Source of the DNA: Pseudoxanthomonas jiangsuensis
GTDB taxonomy: Bacteria; Pseudomonadota; Gammaproteobacteria; Xanthomonadales; Xanthomonadaceae
Assembly: GCF_010093185.1 (NCBI RefSeq)
Contig: NZ_PDWL01000005.1
Span: 62,001-126,000 of the forward strand
Direction: 5' to 3'
Length of the DNA stretch: 64,000 bases
Notes under the pieces: model-generated
Seen by the model: only the letters and a program-made list of their open reading frames with translations
Databases searched by the model: none
Told to the model about the DNA's origin: nothing
Part shown: positions 10,701 through 17,253 of the stretch, in pieces
How the letters are laid out: the number at the start of each line of letters is the position of its first letter
Position numbering within the stretch: position 1 is the first letter of the stretch
Program-made: the position numbers and the translations under genes

Positions 10701-11612
10701 CTCGGCCTCGGTGGGCGCGTGCGCGTCCAGGTCGAAGGCCTGGCGCAGGGCGTCCAGCGCCGGGTGCTGCACCCGCGCCTGGGCGATCAGGTACAGCAGC
10801 TGGCGGGTCGGTTCCTGGCTGGCCACGCCCTGGGCGTTGGCCGGCAGGGATTCGTCCTCGTGCGCCTGGCGCACCGCGCGGGCGATCCCGGTGAAGGCGC
10901 CGCGCAGGCCTTCGCCCGCGGCCAGGGCGCCGTCGCGCAGGGCTTCGGCGGCCGAGGACAGCACCCACAGCATGCGCCGGGTGGAATCGTGGCGGGCGTT
11001 CTCCAGCAAAGCGGCGGCGGCGGCGGCCAGCGCGGCCGGGTCGGTCGGGACGCCATGCTCGGGCCAGCCGGCCAGCGCGTCCTCGAAGCGCGACTGCGCC
11101 GAGGCGACCTGGTCCTGGCGCTGGGTCCAGGGCAGGGGCGAAGCGTCGGGCACCTGCTCGGGCAGGGGACGGTTGAGGTCGGGCGCGAACAGCACGCTCT
11201 CGCTCAGGCCGGCGGCGCCGCGCGCGGCGCGGATGTCGTTGAGCAGGGGCAGCAGCACGATCGGGATGTCGCGGTGGCCGTTCTGCAGCCGCTCCAGGTA
11301 GTCGGGCAGCAGCACGGTGCCGCGCATCAGGGTGGCGCAGGCCTCGTCGCGGTCGTTGGCCGCGCCCTGCTGCAGGGCCTGGGCCAGCAGTTCCATCTCC
11401 TCGGCGACCATCGCCGGGGCGTACAGCTCGACCATCCGCAGGGTGCCCTGCACCTGGTGCAGGTAACCGGCGCAGAAGCGCATGCGGCTGCTGTCGGCCG
11501 GGTTCTCGACGAACGCCTCGATCTCCCCGCGCGCCTGGCGCAGGGTCTCGTCCAGCTCCGGCTTGACCCAGCCGAGCACGGCGTGGCTCATCGCGTCGCG
11601 CAGTGCGCTCAT
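4773..11612 (-). CDS. chpA: Pil-Chp hybrid histidine kinase ChpA (PilL)
   Basis: 2279 aa. CheA-type kinase controlling type IV pilus twitching. In order: FimL/Hpt-like N-terminal region; long Ala/Glu/Pro-rich linkers; Hpt domains at HTLKGSG (His948), HTMNGAF (His1116, Lys to Asn) and HTLKGGA (His1459); dimerisation and HATPase domain at about 1700-1980 with HMLRNSVAHG, SDDGRG and AGRGVGMD; a CheW domain; and a C-terminal receiver with VVDDS and phospho-acceptor Asp2205 in LLDIEMP. Pseudomonas ChpA has the same plan with more Hpt-like modules; others here may be too diverged to see. ATG 11612 is preceded by AGGGGG. Linkers contain in-frame tandem duplications, for example at 9241-9315. Confidence 0.93.
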   Translation of the reverse strand: MSALRDAMSHAVLGWVKPELDETLRQARGEIEAFVENPADSSRMRFCAGYLHQVQGTLRMVELYAPAMVAEEMELLAQALQQGAANDRDEACATLMRGTVLLPDYLERLQNGHRDIPIVLLPLLNDIRAARGAAGLSESVLFAPDLNRPLPEQVPDASPLPWTQRQDQVASAQSRFEDALAGWPEHGVPTDPAALAAAAAALLENARHDSTRRMLWVLSSAAEALRDGALAAGEGLRGAFTGIARAVRQAHEDESLPANAQGVASQEPTRQLLYLIAQARVQHPALDALRQAFDLDAHAPTEAELDHARGSLAGRNRDLLNTVGSVVKEELLRVKDALDLHLRTGGDAAALQPQAEELTKVGDTLGMLGLGVARDVVQQQRDSLAAIARGEQPASESALLDIAGALLYVDASLDDQVARLGAGEESAEDAAAAEARRTVEVLAHEAISNFAAAREHFVAFIETNWDHARLDEVPRLLEEVSGALGMLDLPQPAAYLEGVRRYIATELLERRRVPSGRQLDTLADAMASLEYYLEALRDRRPNREEILEIARTSLENLHYWPLPQAAAPGGEAAPGGEAAPAAVPAVAEAPVAAVDIAVEAPPAIEGLAWDAVQVERPQTFAAIEDEYATIPPVELAPADLPEPEALEAQAPALEVEPFAIEPAAPSVPPSVDFHFSFDPVSAEYVASPGATAEAGEILPVELEGAGALPPAAIPPAFQDDAAVDGLAWTAPGNEIAAEPVAVQHESTAAAANDAGELEQALEAEAEAAAIEDVADEAETEAAAAAIEDVADLSAEAPAVGADGAAVPQVRGTDASQWLDVNLRLQPETRPVTVFESRVSRIELDGDSSSLIAEISAAAAGLPSGGFGSPAVPSAPVAPAAEPATPTVDTAAGPVAGGFDESQDIDADIREVFLEEFEEEMGNLARLLPEWRMAPNDLERMRPIRRVFHTLKGSGRLVGARALGEFSWKIESMLNRVLDGTRPASPAVLAMVQQACDVLPQFDAALRGRVPLAADLEGMEAVAERVAAGEEAFYSAPDGIATEAAAIVAPLPAVEAMAEAAPAAALPEEGTPASVDSVLREILEAEVASHLETVDAWIAAARGLPQPATDGLLRAMHTMNGAFAMTDVPEITSVTDPAETFIKRSLAGAQVADAEAVDAIAATAEAIRGCILALQAESPRIPVYTALSARLQALAASLPEASWPQTVLTDEEFDDVAGQDAAAGDELTGVEDLTPYLSPELHEAPTSATDTAAVEAAAEDATLEDMASFELAVDADAESSSLSDADLEPASLEAAEVVATEDAFAIAETLELEPAERAAHGDTEAVDAGSVLELAEEDLAEEGLAGEERADLDAAGVAEAGDAAIVLEEAADPAVEGEEESLEAAVGETAIPAFQSAPPLAEAGAADGPMLDFEELDRELVDIFVEEGVDLLDHIDGLIQELREDTTAREPIAGLQRDLHTLKGGARMAGIATIGDLGHVIESLLEAAAEQRTELRSGDVQLLERGFDTLHRLLQRTRAHRVTEMPQALIDEFEARIRGQAYAPSADGSAEAYVAALTTPATVAAPAVEEGEAQAAAADAVAATDEASGSTVAADEVGSVAAPVDQAFAADEAGFEPATAPETDRLPSAAEDAVPQPAVPASAAAIALAAAAAHLPPLSPPVEDEPVEINEEGVPRGPQEQVRVRADLLDNLVNHAGEVAIYRSRLEQQLGAFRSAMAELDRTNARLRDQLRRLDLETEAQIVARYQREQDSADPTFDPLELDRFSTLQQLSRGLGESAADLTGLQGVLDDLARQYDVLLQQQSRVSSELQDGLMSARMVPFDSVVPRLRRVVRQAGHETRKQVQLKLDGTHGELDRNVLDRMVAPLEHMLRNSVAHGLELPKDRRDAGKPEEGTITIALRHEGSEIVLRVSDDGRGLDRDAIRRRAESRGLLRADAVLTDAELDSLIFESGFSTSESVSQLAGRGVGMDVVRNEVRQLGGTVEIDSTAGKGVVFTLRLPQTLAVTQAVFVQIGDTTYAVPVASVSGIGRISRERFEAGGGVYRYAGEEYALHDLGLLVGQGPAKAEGQPQVPLLLVRAGDLRAAVAIDQVVGNREIVVKPVGLQIASVPGIYGATITGDGRVVVILDVAPLVRRHLAQPERPVAEVETLQQRRVPLVMVVDDSLTMRKVTGRVLERHNFEVATARDGVEALERLEERVPDLMLLDIEMPRMDGYELATAMRADARFRGVPIVMITSRTGEKHRQRAFEIGVQRYLGKPYQELDLMRNVYDLLGIARVRE
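9241..9315. repeat. In-frame direct repeat (48-bp period) in the chpA linker
   Basis: A 27-bp unit starting tcggccacgtcctcgatc is present at 9241-9267 and 9289-9315. It gives two copies of AAAIEDVAD in an Ala/Glu-rich linker. A second short duplication (15-bp unit, encoding APGGE twice) lies at about 9877-9910. Both suggest slippage-driven growth of the linkers. Confidence 0.75.
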
Positions 11613-11694
11613 CGCATGCCCCCTGCCGGGCGGCGGTCGATGCGCGTGGTGCGGGCCATCCTCATTCCTACGTCCCCCGTCAGGCGCGCCATCG

Positions 11695-13731
11695 TCAGCC
11701 AGGCAGCTTGAAGTCGGCGACCGAACGCCGCAGGTCGGCGGCCAGCTGCGCCAGGTGTCCGATCGACTCGGCGGTCTGTCCGGCGCCGCGCGAGGTCTGG
11801 CCAGAGATCTGCCGGACCACGTCCATCGTCTTGGTGATGTCGGCCGCCGCGCCCGCCTGCTGCTGGGCGGCGCCCGAGATGTTCTTGATGAGCTCGTTCA
11901 GGGCGTTGGACACGCGCTCGATCTCGGTCAGCGCGGTACCCGCGTCCTCGGCCAGGCGGGCGCCGGACACCACCTCGGCGGTGGTCTGCTCCATCGAGCT
12001 GACCGCCTCGTTGGTGTCGGCCTGGATGGCCTGGACCAGGCCTTCGATCCGTCGGGTCGCGCCGGAGGTGCGTTCGGCCAGGCGCTGCACTTCGTCGGCC
12101 ACCACCGCGAAGCCGCGGCCGGTTTCGCCGGCGGCCGCGGCCTGCACCGCCGCGTTGAGCGCCAGGATGTTGGTCTGCTCGGAAATGTCGTTGATCAGTT
12201 CCACGATCGAGCCGATCTCCTGCGAGGACTCGCCCAGGCGCTTGATGCGCTTGGAGGTCTCCTGGATCTGGTCGCGGATCTGGTCCATGCCGTTGATGGT
12301 CTCGCGGACCACGCCCGCGCCCTCGGCAGCGATGACCACCGAGCGCTGCGCCACTTCGGCCGACTCGGAGGAGTTGCGCGACACCTGCTCGATGCTCGAG
12401 GCGATCTCGTTGATGCGCTGGGAGGCGGCGGTGATCTGCTCGGCCTGGTGGTTGGAAGCCTCGGCCAGCTGCAGCGCGGTGGCCTGGGTTTCCTGCGAGC
12501 CGGCCGCGACCTGCACCGAGGTGTCGTTGATCGTGGTCACCAGGTTGCGCAGTTCGTCCACGGCGTAGTTGATCGCGTCGGCGATCGCGCCGGTCATGTC
12601 CTCGGTCACCGAGGCCTTCACCGTCAGGTCGCCTTCGCCGAGCGAGCTGATCTCGTCCAGCAGCCGCATGATCGCCTGCTGGTTGCGGCTGTTGAATTCC
12701 ACCTGCGCCTGCAGGCGGGCCTCCTGCTCGCGGCTGCGGCTGCGCACGGTGCTGAAGATGTAGAAGAACAGCGACACCAGCAGCAGGCCGCCGGACACCG
12801 CGCCGATCCAGAAATTGGGGAACAGGCGGGTATCGCGGGTGGAACCGAAGGCGGAGAACGCGTCGAACAGGCGCTTGCTGTCGTCCAGCATCCGGGCCGA
12901 GCCGGCGCCGATGCTGGCCGCCGCAGCCTGCGCGGCGAACAGGTTGCGCGAGCTGGCCAGGATCGCGTCCAGGTCCTTGCGCATCTCGTTCCACTGCGCC
13001 TGCGACTGGTCCAAAGCAGCCAGCGCGGCCGGATTGCGCACGGCGGCCACGCCCAGTTCCTCGTTGCCCTCGCGCAGGCCGGCCAGCACCTGGCCGAACA
13101 CCACCGAGTCGCGCGCCAGGGCGTCGCCGGCCGAGGCCGCGGTCGGGCCGCCGGCGCGGATCTCGGTGACGCGGCGGGCCATGGTGCCGGCGACCACCAC
13201 CTGCTGCAGGGCGTTGAACACCTGCGAGGCCTGCACCCCGCCGGCGGTCATCGCCCGCACCACCTCGTTCAGCTGCGCCTGCAGCTGCGGCACCCGGCCG
13301 ACGAAGCGGTCGGCATTGCCGGCCAGGGCCAGCACCGCCGGCTCGGAATCGACGATCTGGGTGGCGCTGTCGCCCAGCGGCTTCCAGGTCTTGACCAGGT
13401 TGCCCAACGCGTCGGACACGCCCGGCTCCTGGCCGAAGCGCGCCTGCAGGTCGGCCACGGTGGTGTCGATCTGGCTGCGGGTCTGGCGGAAGGTCTTGAA
13501 CGCCTCGGCATTGCCCGAGACCGCGTCGCGGCCCTGGTTGGCCAGCTGCTGCGAGAGCACCTGCAGGTCGGCCGCGCCGGTGCTGGCGCCGGCCAGGCGG
13601 CTGCCCTGCCAGGTGGCCACGCCGGTGTTGGCGCCGAATACGATCACCGAGAGCACCAGCAGGACCAGCCAGAACCCGGTGCTGACGCCACCCAGGCGGC
13701 TGGTCTTGGGGGTTTCGGGGGCAGTGCTCAT
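11695..13731 (-). CDS. pilJ: Type IV pilus methyl-accepting chemotaxis protein PilJ
   Basis: 678 aa inner-membrane receptor of the Pil-Chp system. TM1 is at about residues 18-40 (FWLVLLVLSVIVFGANTGV), a periplasmic sensor of about 265 residues follows, TM2 is at about 305-327 (FWIGAVSGGLLLVSLFFYIF), then a HAMP region and a cytoplasmic coiled-coil signalling domain. The highly conserved hairpin tip is visible around residue 545 (VADEVQRLAERTSGA). It lies 40 bp after pilI and 82 bp before chpA. In Pseudomonas a CheR-type methyltransferase gene (pilK) stands between pilJ and chpA; there is no room for one here. Confidence 0.94.
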   Translation of the reverse strand: MSTAPETPKTSRLGGVSTGFWLVLLVLSVIVFGANTGVATWQGSRLAGASTGAADLQVLSQQLANQGRDAVSGNAEAFKTFRQTRSQIDTTVADLQARFGQEPGVSDALGNLVKTWKPLGDSATQIVDSEPAVLALAGNADRFVGRVPQLQAQLNEVVRAMTAGGVQASQVFNALQQVVVAGTMARRVTEIRAGGPTAASAGDALARDSVVFGQVLAGLREGNEELGVAAVRNPAALAALDQSQAQWNEMRKDLDAILASSRNLFAAQAAAASIGAGSARMLDDSKRLFDAFSAFGSTRDTRLFPNFWIGAVSGGLLLVSLFFYIFSTVRSRSREQEARLQAQVEFNSRNQQAIMRLLDEISSLGEGDLTVKASVTEDMTGAIADAINYAVDELRNLVTTINDTSVQVAAGSQETQATALQLAEASNHQAEQITAASQRINEIASSIEQVSRNSSESAEVAQRSVVIAAEGAGVVRETINGMDQIRDQIQETSKRIKRLGESSQEIGSIVELINDISEQTNILALNAAVQAAAAGETGRGFAVVADEVQRLAERTSGATRRIEGLVQAIQADTNEAVSSMEQTTAEVVSGARLAEDAGTALTEIERVSNALNELIKNISGAAQQQAGAAADITKTMDVVRQISGQTSRGAGQTAESIGHLAQLAADLRRSVADFKLPG

Positions 13732-13771
13732 ACGTCGTCAGCCTCGATGCAGGGGCGGATGCGGGCGCGGC

Positions 13772-14302
13772 TCACGCCGCGGCCTGCCGGAATTCGGGAG
13801 TGCGGGCCAGCCGCGAAAGCGAGAACACGGCCCAGTCGGCGTCGTCGCCATGGAAGGCGCGCTCGATGAAGTGGGCGTAGCGGCCCTGGGCCAGCGGCCC
13901 GGGATCGATCGCCTGTTCCTGGGCGAAGCCGCGCTGGCCGTACAGCTCGTCGATGGTCAGGGCCACGTCGCCGCCCTGCTGGCGCATGACCAGCACCCGC
14001 TGGCCCTCGTGCAGCACGGTGCGCTCGCCTTCCAGGAACAGCTTCAGGTCGACCACCGGGAACAGGTTGCCGCGCAGGTTGCCGATCCCCAGCAGCCAGG
14101 GCTGGCCGCCCGGCACCGGGGTGACCGGCGGCATCGGCAGGATCTCGACCACCTCGCCGAACGGCGACACCAGCCGGCGCTTGCCGACCCGGTAGCCGAC
14201 CCCGCGCCAGGTGTCGGCGCCCAGCTCGCGCGCCGGCAGCTGGACCACGTGCGCCAGGCTGCGCTGCTCGTAGTCGGAGAGGATGTCGAACGGAGTGCGC
14301 AT
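13772..14302 (-). CDS. pilI: Twitching motility protein PilI (CheW-like adaptor)
   Basis: 176 aa, one CheW domain coupling PilJ to ChpA. Typical elements are GIGNLRGNLFPVVDL (the CheW signature), GYRVGKRRLVSPFGEV and RVLVMRQQGGDVALTIDEL. The ATG at 14302 shares its A with the last base of the pilH stop (TGATG), so translation is coupled. Neighbours pilH and pilJ settle the assignment as PilI rather than a flagellar CheW. Confidence 0.92.
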   Translation of the reverse strand: MRTPFDILSDYEQRSLAHVVQLPARELGADTWRGVGYRVGKRRLVSPFGEVVEILPMPPVTPVPGGQPWLLGIGNLRGNLFPVVDLKLFLEGERTVLHEGQRVLVMRQQGGDVALTIDELYGQRGFAQEQAIDPGPLAQGRYAHFIERAFHGDDADWAVFSLSRLARTPEFRQAAA

Positions 14303-14667
14303 CAGCCGCCCACCAGCTGGTTGATCCGCGCGACCAGGTCTTCCTCGCGCGGCGGTTTGACCACGTAGTCGACCGCGCCCTGGCGCATGCCCCAGGCCCG
14401 GTCGGTCTCCATGCTCTTGGTGCTGACGATCAGCACCGGGATCTTGCTGGTGGCCTGGTCGCGACTGAGCGCGCGGGTGGCCTGGAAACCGCTCATGCCG
14501 GGCAGGACCACGTCCATCAGCACCAGGTCCGGCAGCTCCTTGCGGGCGATGGCGATGCCGTCCTCGGCATTGGTGGCCAGGATCACCTGGTGCCCGCCGC
14601 GCTGCAGCCATTGGGTGAAGACGGCGCGGTCGGTCGGCGAATCTTCGATCAGCAGGATTCGAGCCAT
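14302..14667 (-). CDS. pilH: Twitching motility response regulator PilH
   Basis: 121 aa single-domain receiver. Acidic pair in LLIEDSPTDR, phospho-acceptor Asp in LVLMDVVLPGMSGF, Thr/Ser in LIVSTKSMETDR and Lys in YVVKPPREEDL are all present. PilH is the second CheY-like protein of the Pil-Chp system and modulates signalling from ChpA to the pilus retraction machinery. The start is ATG 14667, 20 bp after pilG. The open frame runs further upstream through pilG in another frame, but homology begins at MARILLIEDS. Confidence 0.94.
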   Translation of the reverse strand: MARILLIEDSPTDRAVFTQWLQRGGHQVILATNAEDGIAIARKELPDLVLMDVVLPGMSGFQATRALSRDQATSKIPVLIVSTKSMETDRAWGMRQGAVDYVVKPPREEDLVARINQLVGG

Positions 14668-14687
14668 GTTGTTGCCTGCCCCCCCGG

Positions 14688-15089
14688 TCAGGCGTTGACG
14701 TACGTACGGATGGCGTTGAGCAGTTCTTCGCGGGTGAAAGGCTTGGTCAGGTACTGCTCGGAGCCGACGATGCGGCCGCGCGCCTTGTCGAACAGGCCGT
14801 CCTTGGACGAGAGCATGATCACCGGCGTGGACTTGAACTTCTGGTTGCCCTTGATCAGCGCGCAGGTCTGATAGCCGTCCAGGCGCGGCATCATGATGTC
14901 GACGAAGATGATCTGCGGTTGCTGGTCGGCGATCTTGGCCAGGGCCTCGAAGCCGTCGCTGGCGGTGACCACCTCGCAACCCTCGCGCTTGAGCAGGGTC
15001 TCGGCGGTGCGGCGGATGGTCTTGGAGTCATCGATCACCATGACCCGCAAGCCGCCCAGTTCCCCCGTGGGGGAGGTGTTCTCAGTCAT
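14688..15089 (-). CDS. pilG: Twitching motility response regulator PilG
   Basis: 133 aa CheY-like receiver. Motifs are VMVIDDSKTIRRTAE (acidic pair), FVDIMMPRLDGYQT with the phospho-acceptor Asp, LSSKDGLFDKARG and YLTKPFTREEL. PilG receives phosphate from ChpA and promotes pilus extension. First gene of the leftward operon. ATG 15089 is preceded by AAGGGGAATTAGGG, giving a usable ribosome-binding site. A sigma70-like promoter lies 56 bp upstream. The short N-terminal tail before the receiver is usual for this protein. Confidence 0.95.
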   Translation of the reverse strand: MTENTSPTGELGGLRVMVIDDSKTIRRTAETLLKREGCEVVTASDGFEALAKIADQQPQIIFVDIMMPRLDGYQTCALIKGNQKFKSTPVIMLSSKDGLFDKARGRIVGSEQYLTKPFTREELLNAIRTYVNA

Positions 15090-15144
15090 TACCCTAATTC
15101 CCCTTGCGCGCGGCGCTTCATCGTTCCGGCGTCGCTGCGATGCG

Positions 15145-15175
15145 TCTATATCCCAGCACGGCCCGGTACTGTCAA
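15145..15175 (-). promoter_or_regulatory. Sigma70-like promoter of the pilG operon
   Basis: On the minus strand a perfect TTGACA (-35, plus coordinates 15170-15175) is followed 17 bp later by GATATA (15147-15152), or 19 bp later by the better-matching TATAGA (15145-15150). The surroundings are much less G+C-rich than the rest of the window. Transcription would start about 45-50 bp before the pilG ATG. Confidence 0.55.
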
Positions 15176-15321
15176 GCCCGGCCACGCGCGGCGCGGCGCC
15201 TGAACGGTAGGCTGGGAACCCCGTCGCAGTTGCGCGCCGACCTCCAGGCAGGCCCGGCCAACCCGGCGGACGGCCGGGCCGGATCGGCTAACATCGGCGG
15301 CCCCACCTGCCTGCCGCCGCC

Positions 15322-16302
15322 ATGCCCCTGGACGTCATCGTGGTGATGGACCCGATCGGGTCGATCAAGATCGCCAAGGACACCACCTTCGCCATGCTGC
15401 TGGAGGCCCGGCGCCGCGCCCACCGCCTGCACTACGTCCGCCCCGGCGGGCTGTCCCTGCGGGACGGCCGCGCCCTGGCCGTGGCCGCGCCGCTGGCGGT
15501 GCGCGACGACAAGGCCGGGTGGTACGAGCTGGGCGCCTTCGCCGAGCTGGCCTTCGGCCCGGGCCAGGTGGTGCTGATGCGCAAGGACCCGCCGGTCGAC
15601 GCCGAGTACCTCTACGACACCCAGGTCCTGGACATCGCCCGCCTGGCCGGGGCGCAGGTGGTCAACGACCCGCGCGGCCTGCGCGACTTCAACGAGAAGC
15701 TGGCGGCGCTGCTGTTCCCGCAGTGCTGCCCGCCGACCCGGATCAGCCGCGAGCCGGCCGAGCTGAAGGCCTTCGCCGCCGAGCACGGCAAGGTCGTGCT
15801 CAAGCCGCTGGACGGCATGGGCGGGCGCTCGATCTTCCTCAGTCAGGCCGGCGACCCCAACCTCAACGTGATCCTGGAGACCCTGACCGACGGCGGCCGC
15901 AAGCTGGCCCTGGCCCAGCGCTACCTCCCGGAAATCTCCATGGGCGACAAGCGCATCCTGCTGGTCGATGGGGTGCCAGTGGACTACTGCCTGGCGCGGA
16001 TCCCGCAGGGCGACGAGTTCCGCGGCAACCTGGCCGCCGGCGGCCGCGGCGAGGGCCGCCCCCTGAGCGAGCGCGACCGCTGGATCGCCGCCCAGGTCGG
16101 CCCGGAGATGAAGCGCCGCGGCATGCGCTTCGTCGGCCTGGACGTGATCGGCGACTTCCTGACCGAGGTCAACGTCACCAGCCCGACCTGCGTGCGCGAA
16201 CTGGACGCCCAGTTCGGCCTGAACATCGCCGGGCTGCTGTTCGACGCGATCGAGCGCGACCCGACCGGGGCCGGACCGGGCGCCACCGCCGGCCCGGCAT
16301 GA
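15322..16302 (+). CDS. gshB: Glutathione synthetase
   Basis: 326 aa. ATP-grasp enzyme joining gamma-glutamylcysteine and glycine in the second step of glutathione synthesis. Visible signatures include VMDPIGSIKIAKDTTFAML at the N-terminus, MRKDPPVDAEYLYDT, VLKPLDGMGGRSIF (nucleotide-binding loop), YLPEISMGDKRILLVDG and FLTEVNVTSPTCVREL. Length matches the proteobacterial family. The ATG at 15322 follows a 232-bp gap shared with pilG; a GGCTAACAT motif at about 15285-15293 could be a -10 region. Its stop overlaps the tonB start as ATGA. Confidence 0.96.
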   Translation: MPLDVIVVMDPIGSIKIAKDTTFAMLLEARRRAHRLHYVRPGGLSLRDGRALAVAAPLAVRDDKAGWYELGAFAELAFGPGQVVLMRKDPPVDAEYLYDTQVLDIARLAGAQVVNDPRGLRDFNEKLAALLFPQCCPPTRISREPAELKAFAAEHGKVVLKPLDGMGGRSIFLSQAGDPNLNVILETLTDGGRKLALAQRYLPEISMGDKRILLVDGVPVDYCLARIPQGDEFRGNLAAGGRGEGRPLSERDRWIAAQVGPEMKRRGMRFVGLDVIGDFLTEVNVTSPTCVRELDAQFGLNIAGLLFDAIERDPTGAGPGATAGPA

Positions 16303-17183
16303 GCGCCGCCGGCACGGCCGTCGCCCCGCCGCGGATCGGCGAGAACCAGCGCCTCGGCGCGACCCTGGTGCTGTCGCTGCTGGCCCACGGCATCCTGATC
16401 CTGGGCCTGGGCTTCGCCTTCGACGACGATGCCCCGCTGGTGCCGACCCTGGACGTGATCTTCAGCCGCACCCAGACCCCGCTCAGCCCCGAGCAGGCCG
16501 ACTTCCTGGCCCAGGCCAACAACCGCGGCGGCGGCGAGCACGAGCGCGCCCAGCGCCCGCGCGACCCGCAGGCCGGGGCGATCCCGCTGGCCGAACCCGG
16601 CCAGGCGCCGCTGCCCGAACGCCAGCGCGCGGCCGTGGAGACGCCGCCGCCGGAGGCGCGGGTGGTCGCCAGCCGCCGCGGCGAGGATCCGGTGCCGGCC
16701 GCCCAGCCGCAGCAACCGCTGCCGGAACCGCCGCTGCCGCCGGTCAGCGAGGCACGGGCCCGGCGCGATGCGGAGATGGCGCGACTGGCGGCCGAGGTCT
16801 ACCTGCGCTCGGAGCTGTACGCCAAGCGCCCGACCCGCAAGTTCGTCTCGGCCAGCACCCGCGAGTACGCCTACGCCAGCTACCTGCGCGCCTGGGTCGA
16901 CCGCGCCGAGCGGGTCGGCAACCTCAACTACCCCGACGAGGCCCGCCGGCGCCGACTCGGCGGCCAGGTGGTGGCCAGCGTCGGCGTGCGCCGCGACGGC
17001 ACCGTGGAGAGCATCCGCATCCTGCGCTCAAGCGGCACGCCGCTGCTGGACGCCTCGGTCGAGCGCATGGTCCGCCTGGCCGAGCCGTTCCCGCCGCTGC
17101 CCGACACGCCCGACAAGGTCGACATCCTGCACGTGACCCGCACCTGGGTGTTCGTGCCGGGCGGGCAGATGCGGACGGAGTAG
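16299..17183 (+). CDS. Energy transducer TonB-family protein
   Basis: 294 aa. A short cytoplasmic tail, one TM segment at about residues 22-42 (LVLSLLAHGILILGLGFAF), a Pro/Arg/Glu-rich periplasmic stretch and a C-terminal TonB domain (NYPDEARRRRLGGQVVASVG ... DGTVESIRILRSSG) that contacts TonB boxes of outer-membrane receptors. The region between TM and TonB domain has less Pro-Lys repeat than classical TonB. It starts inside the gshB stop (ATGA overlap); gshB-tonB adjacency is seen in other gamma-proteobacteria. No exbB/exbD is nearby, so the proton-motive partners must be elsewhere. Confidence 0.88.
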   Translation: MSAAGTAVAPPRIGENQRLGATLVLSLLAHGILILGLGFAFDDDAPLVPTLDVIFSRTQTPLSPEQADFLAQANNRGGGEHERAQRPRDPQAGAIPLAEPGQAPLPERQRAAVETPPPEARVVASRRGEDPVPAAQPQQPLPEPPLPPVSEARARRDAEMARLAAEVYLRSELYAKRPTRKFVSASTREYAYASYLRAWVDRAERVGNLNYPDEARRRRLGGQVVASVGVRRDGTVESIRILRSSGTPLLDASVERMVRLAEPFPPLPDTPDKVDILHVTRTWVFVPGGQMRTE

Positions 17184-17199
17184 CGGGCGCGTAAACGGA

Positions 17200-17224
17200 A
17201 AACGCCGGCACGGGGCCGGCGTTT
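17200..17224. terminator. Bidirectional hairpin terminator between tonB and fba
   Basis: A perfect 9-bp stem (AAACGCCGG / CCGGCGTTT) with a 7-nt loop lies in the 70-bp gap between two convergent genes. The A-rich and T-rich ends give a modest U-tract in each direction. Confidence 0.75.
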
Positions 17225-17253
17225 CGATCGACGCATCCGAAAGCGGAACCGGG

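Noticed and set aside
3978..11711. A 2577-codon open frame on the plus strand
   Set aside because: It is antisense to chpA; long antisense frames arise in G+C-rich Ala/Glu-rich coding DNA. Its translation has no domain signatures, whereas the minus frame encodes a complete ChpA.
15251..15280. Inverted repeat GGCCCGGCC ... GGCCGGGCC before gshB as a terminator or attenuator
   Set aside because: A 9-bp stem with a 12-nt loop and no U-tract in a very G+C-rich region; chance is likely. It may still be a leader hairpin.
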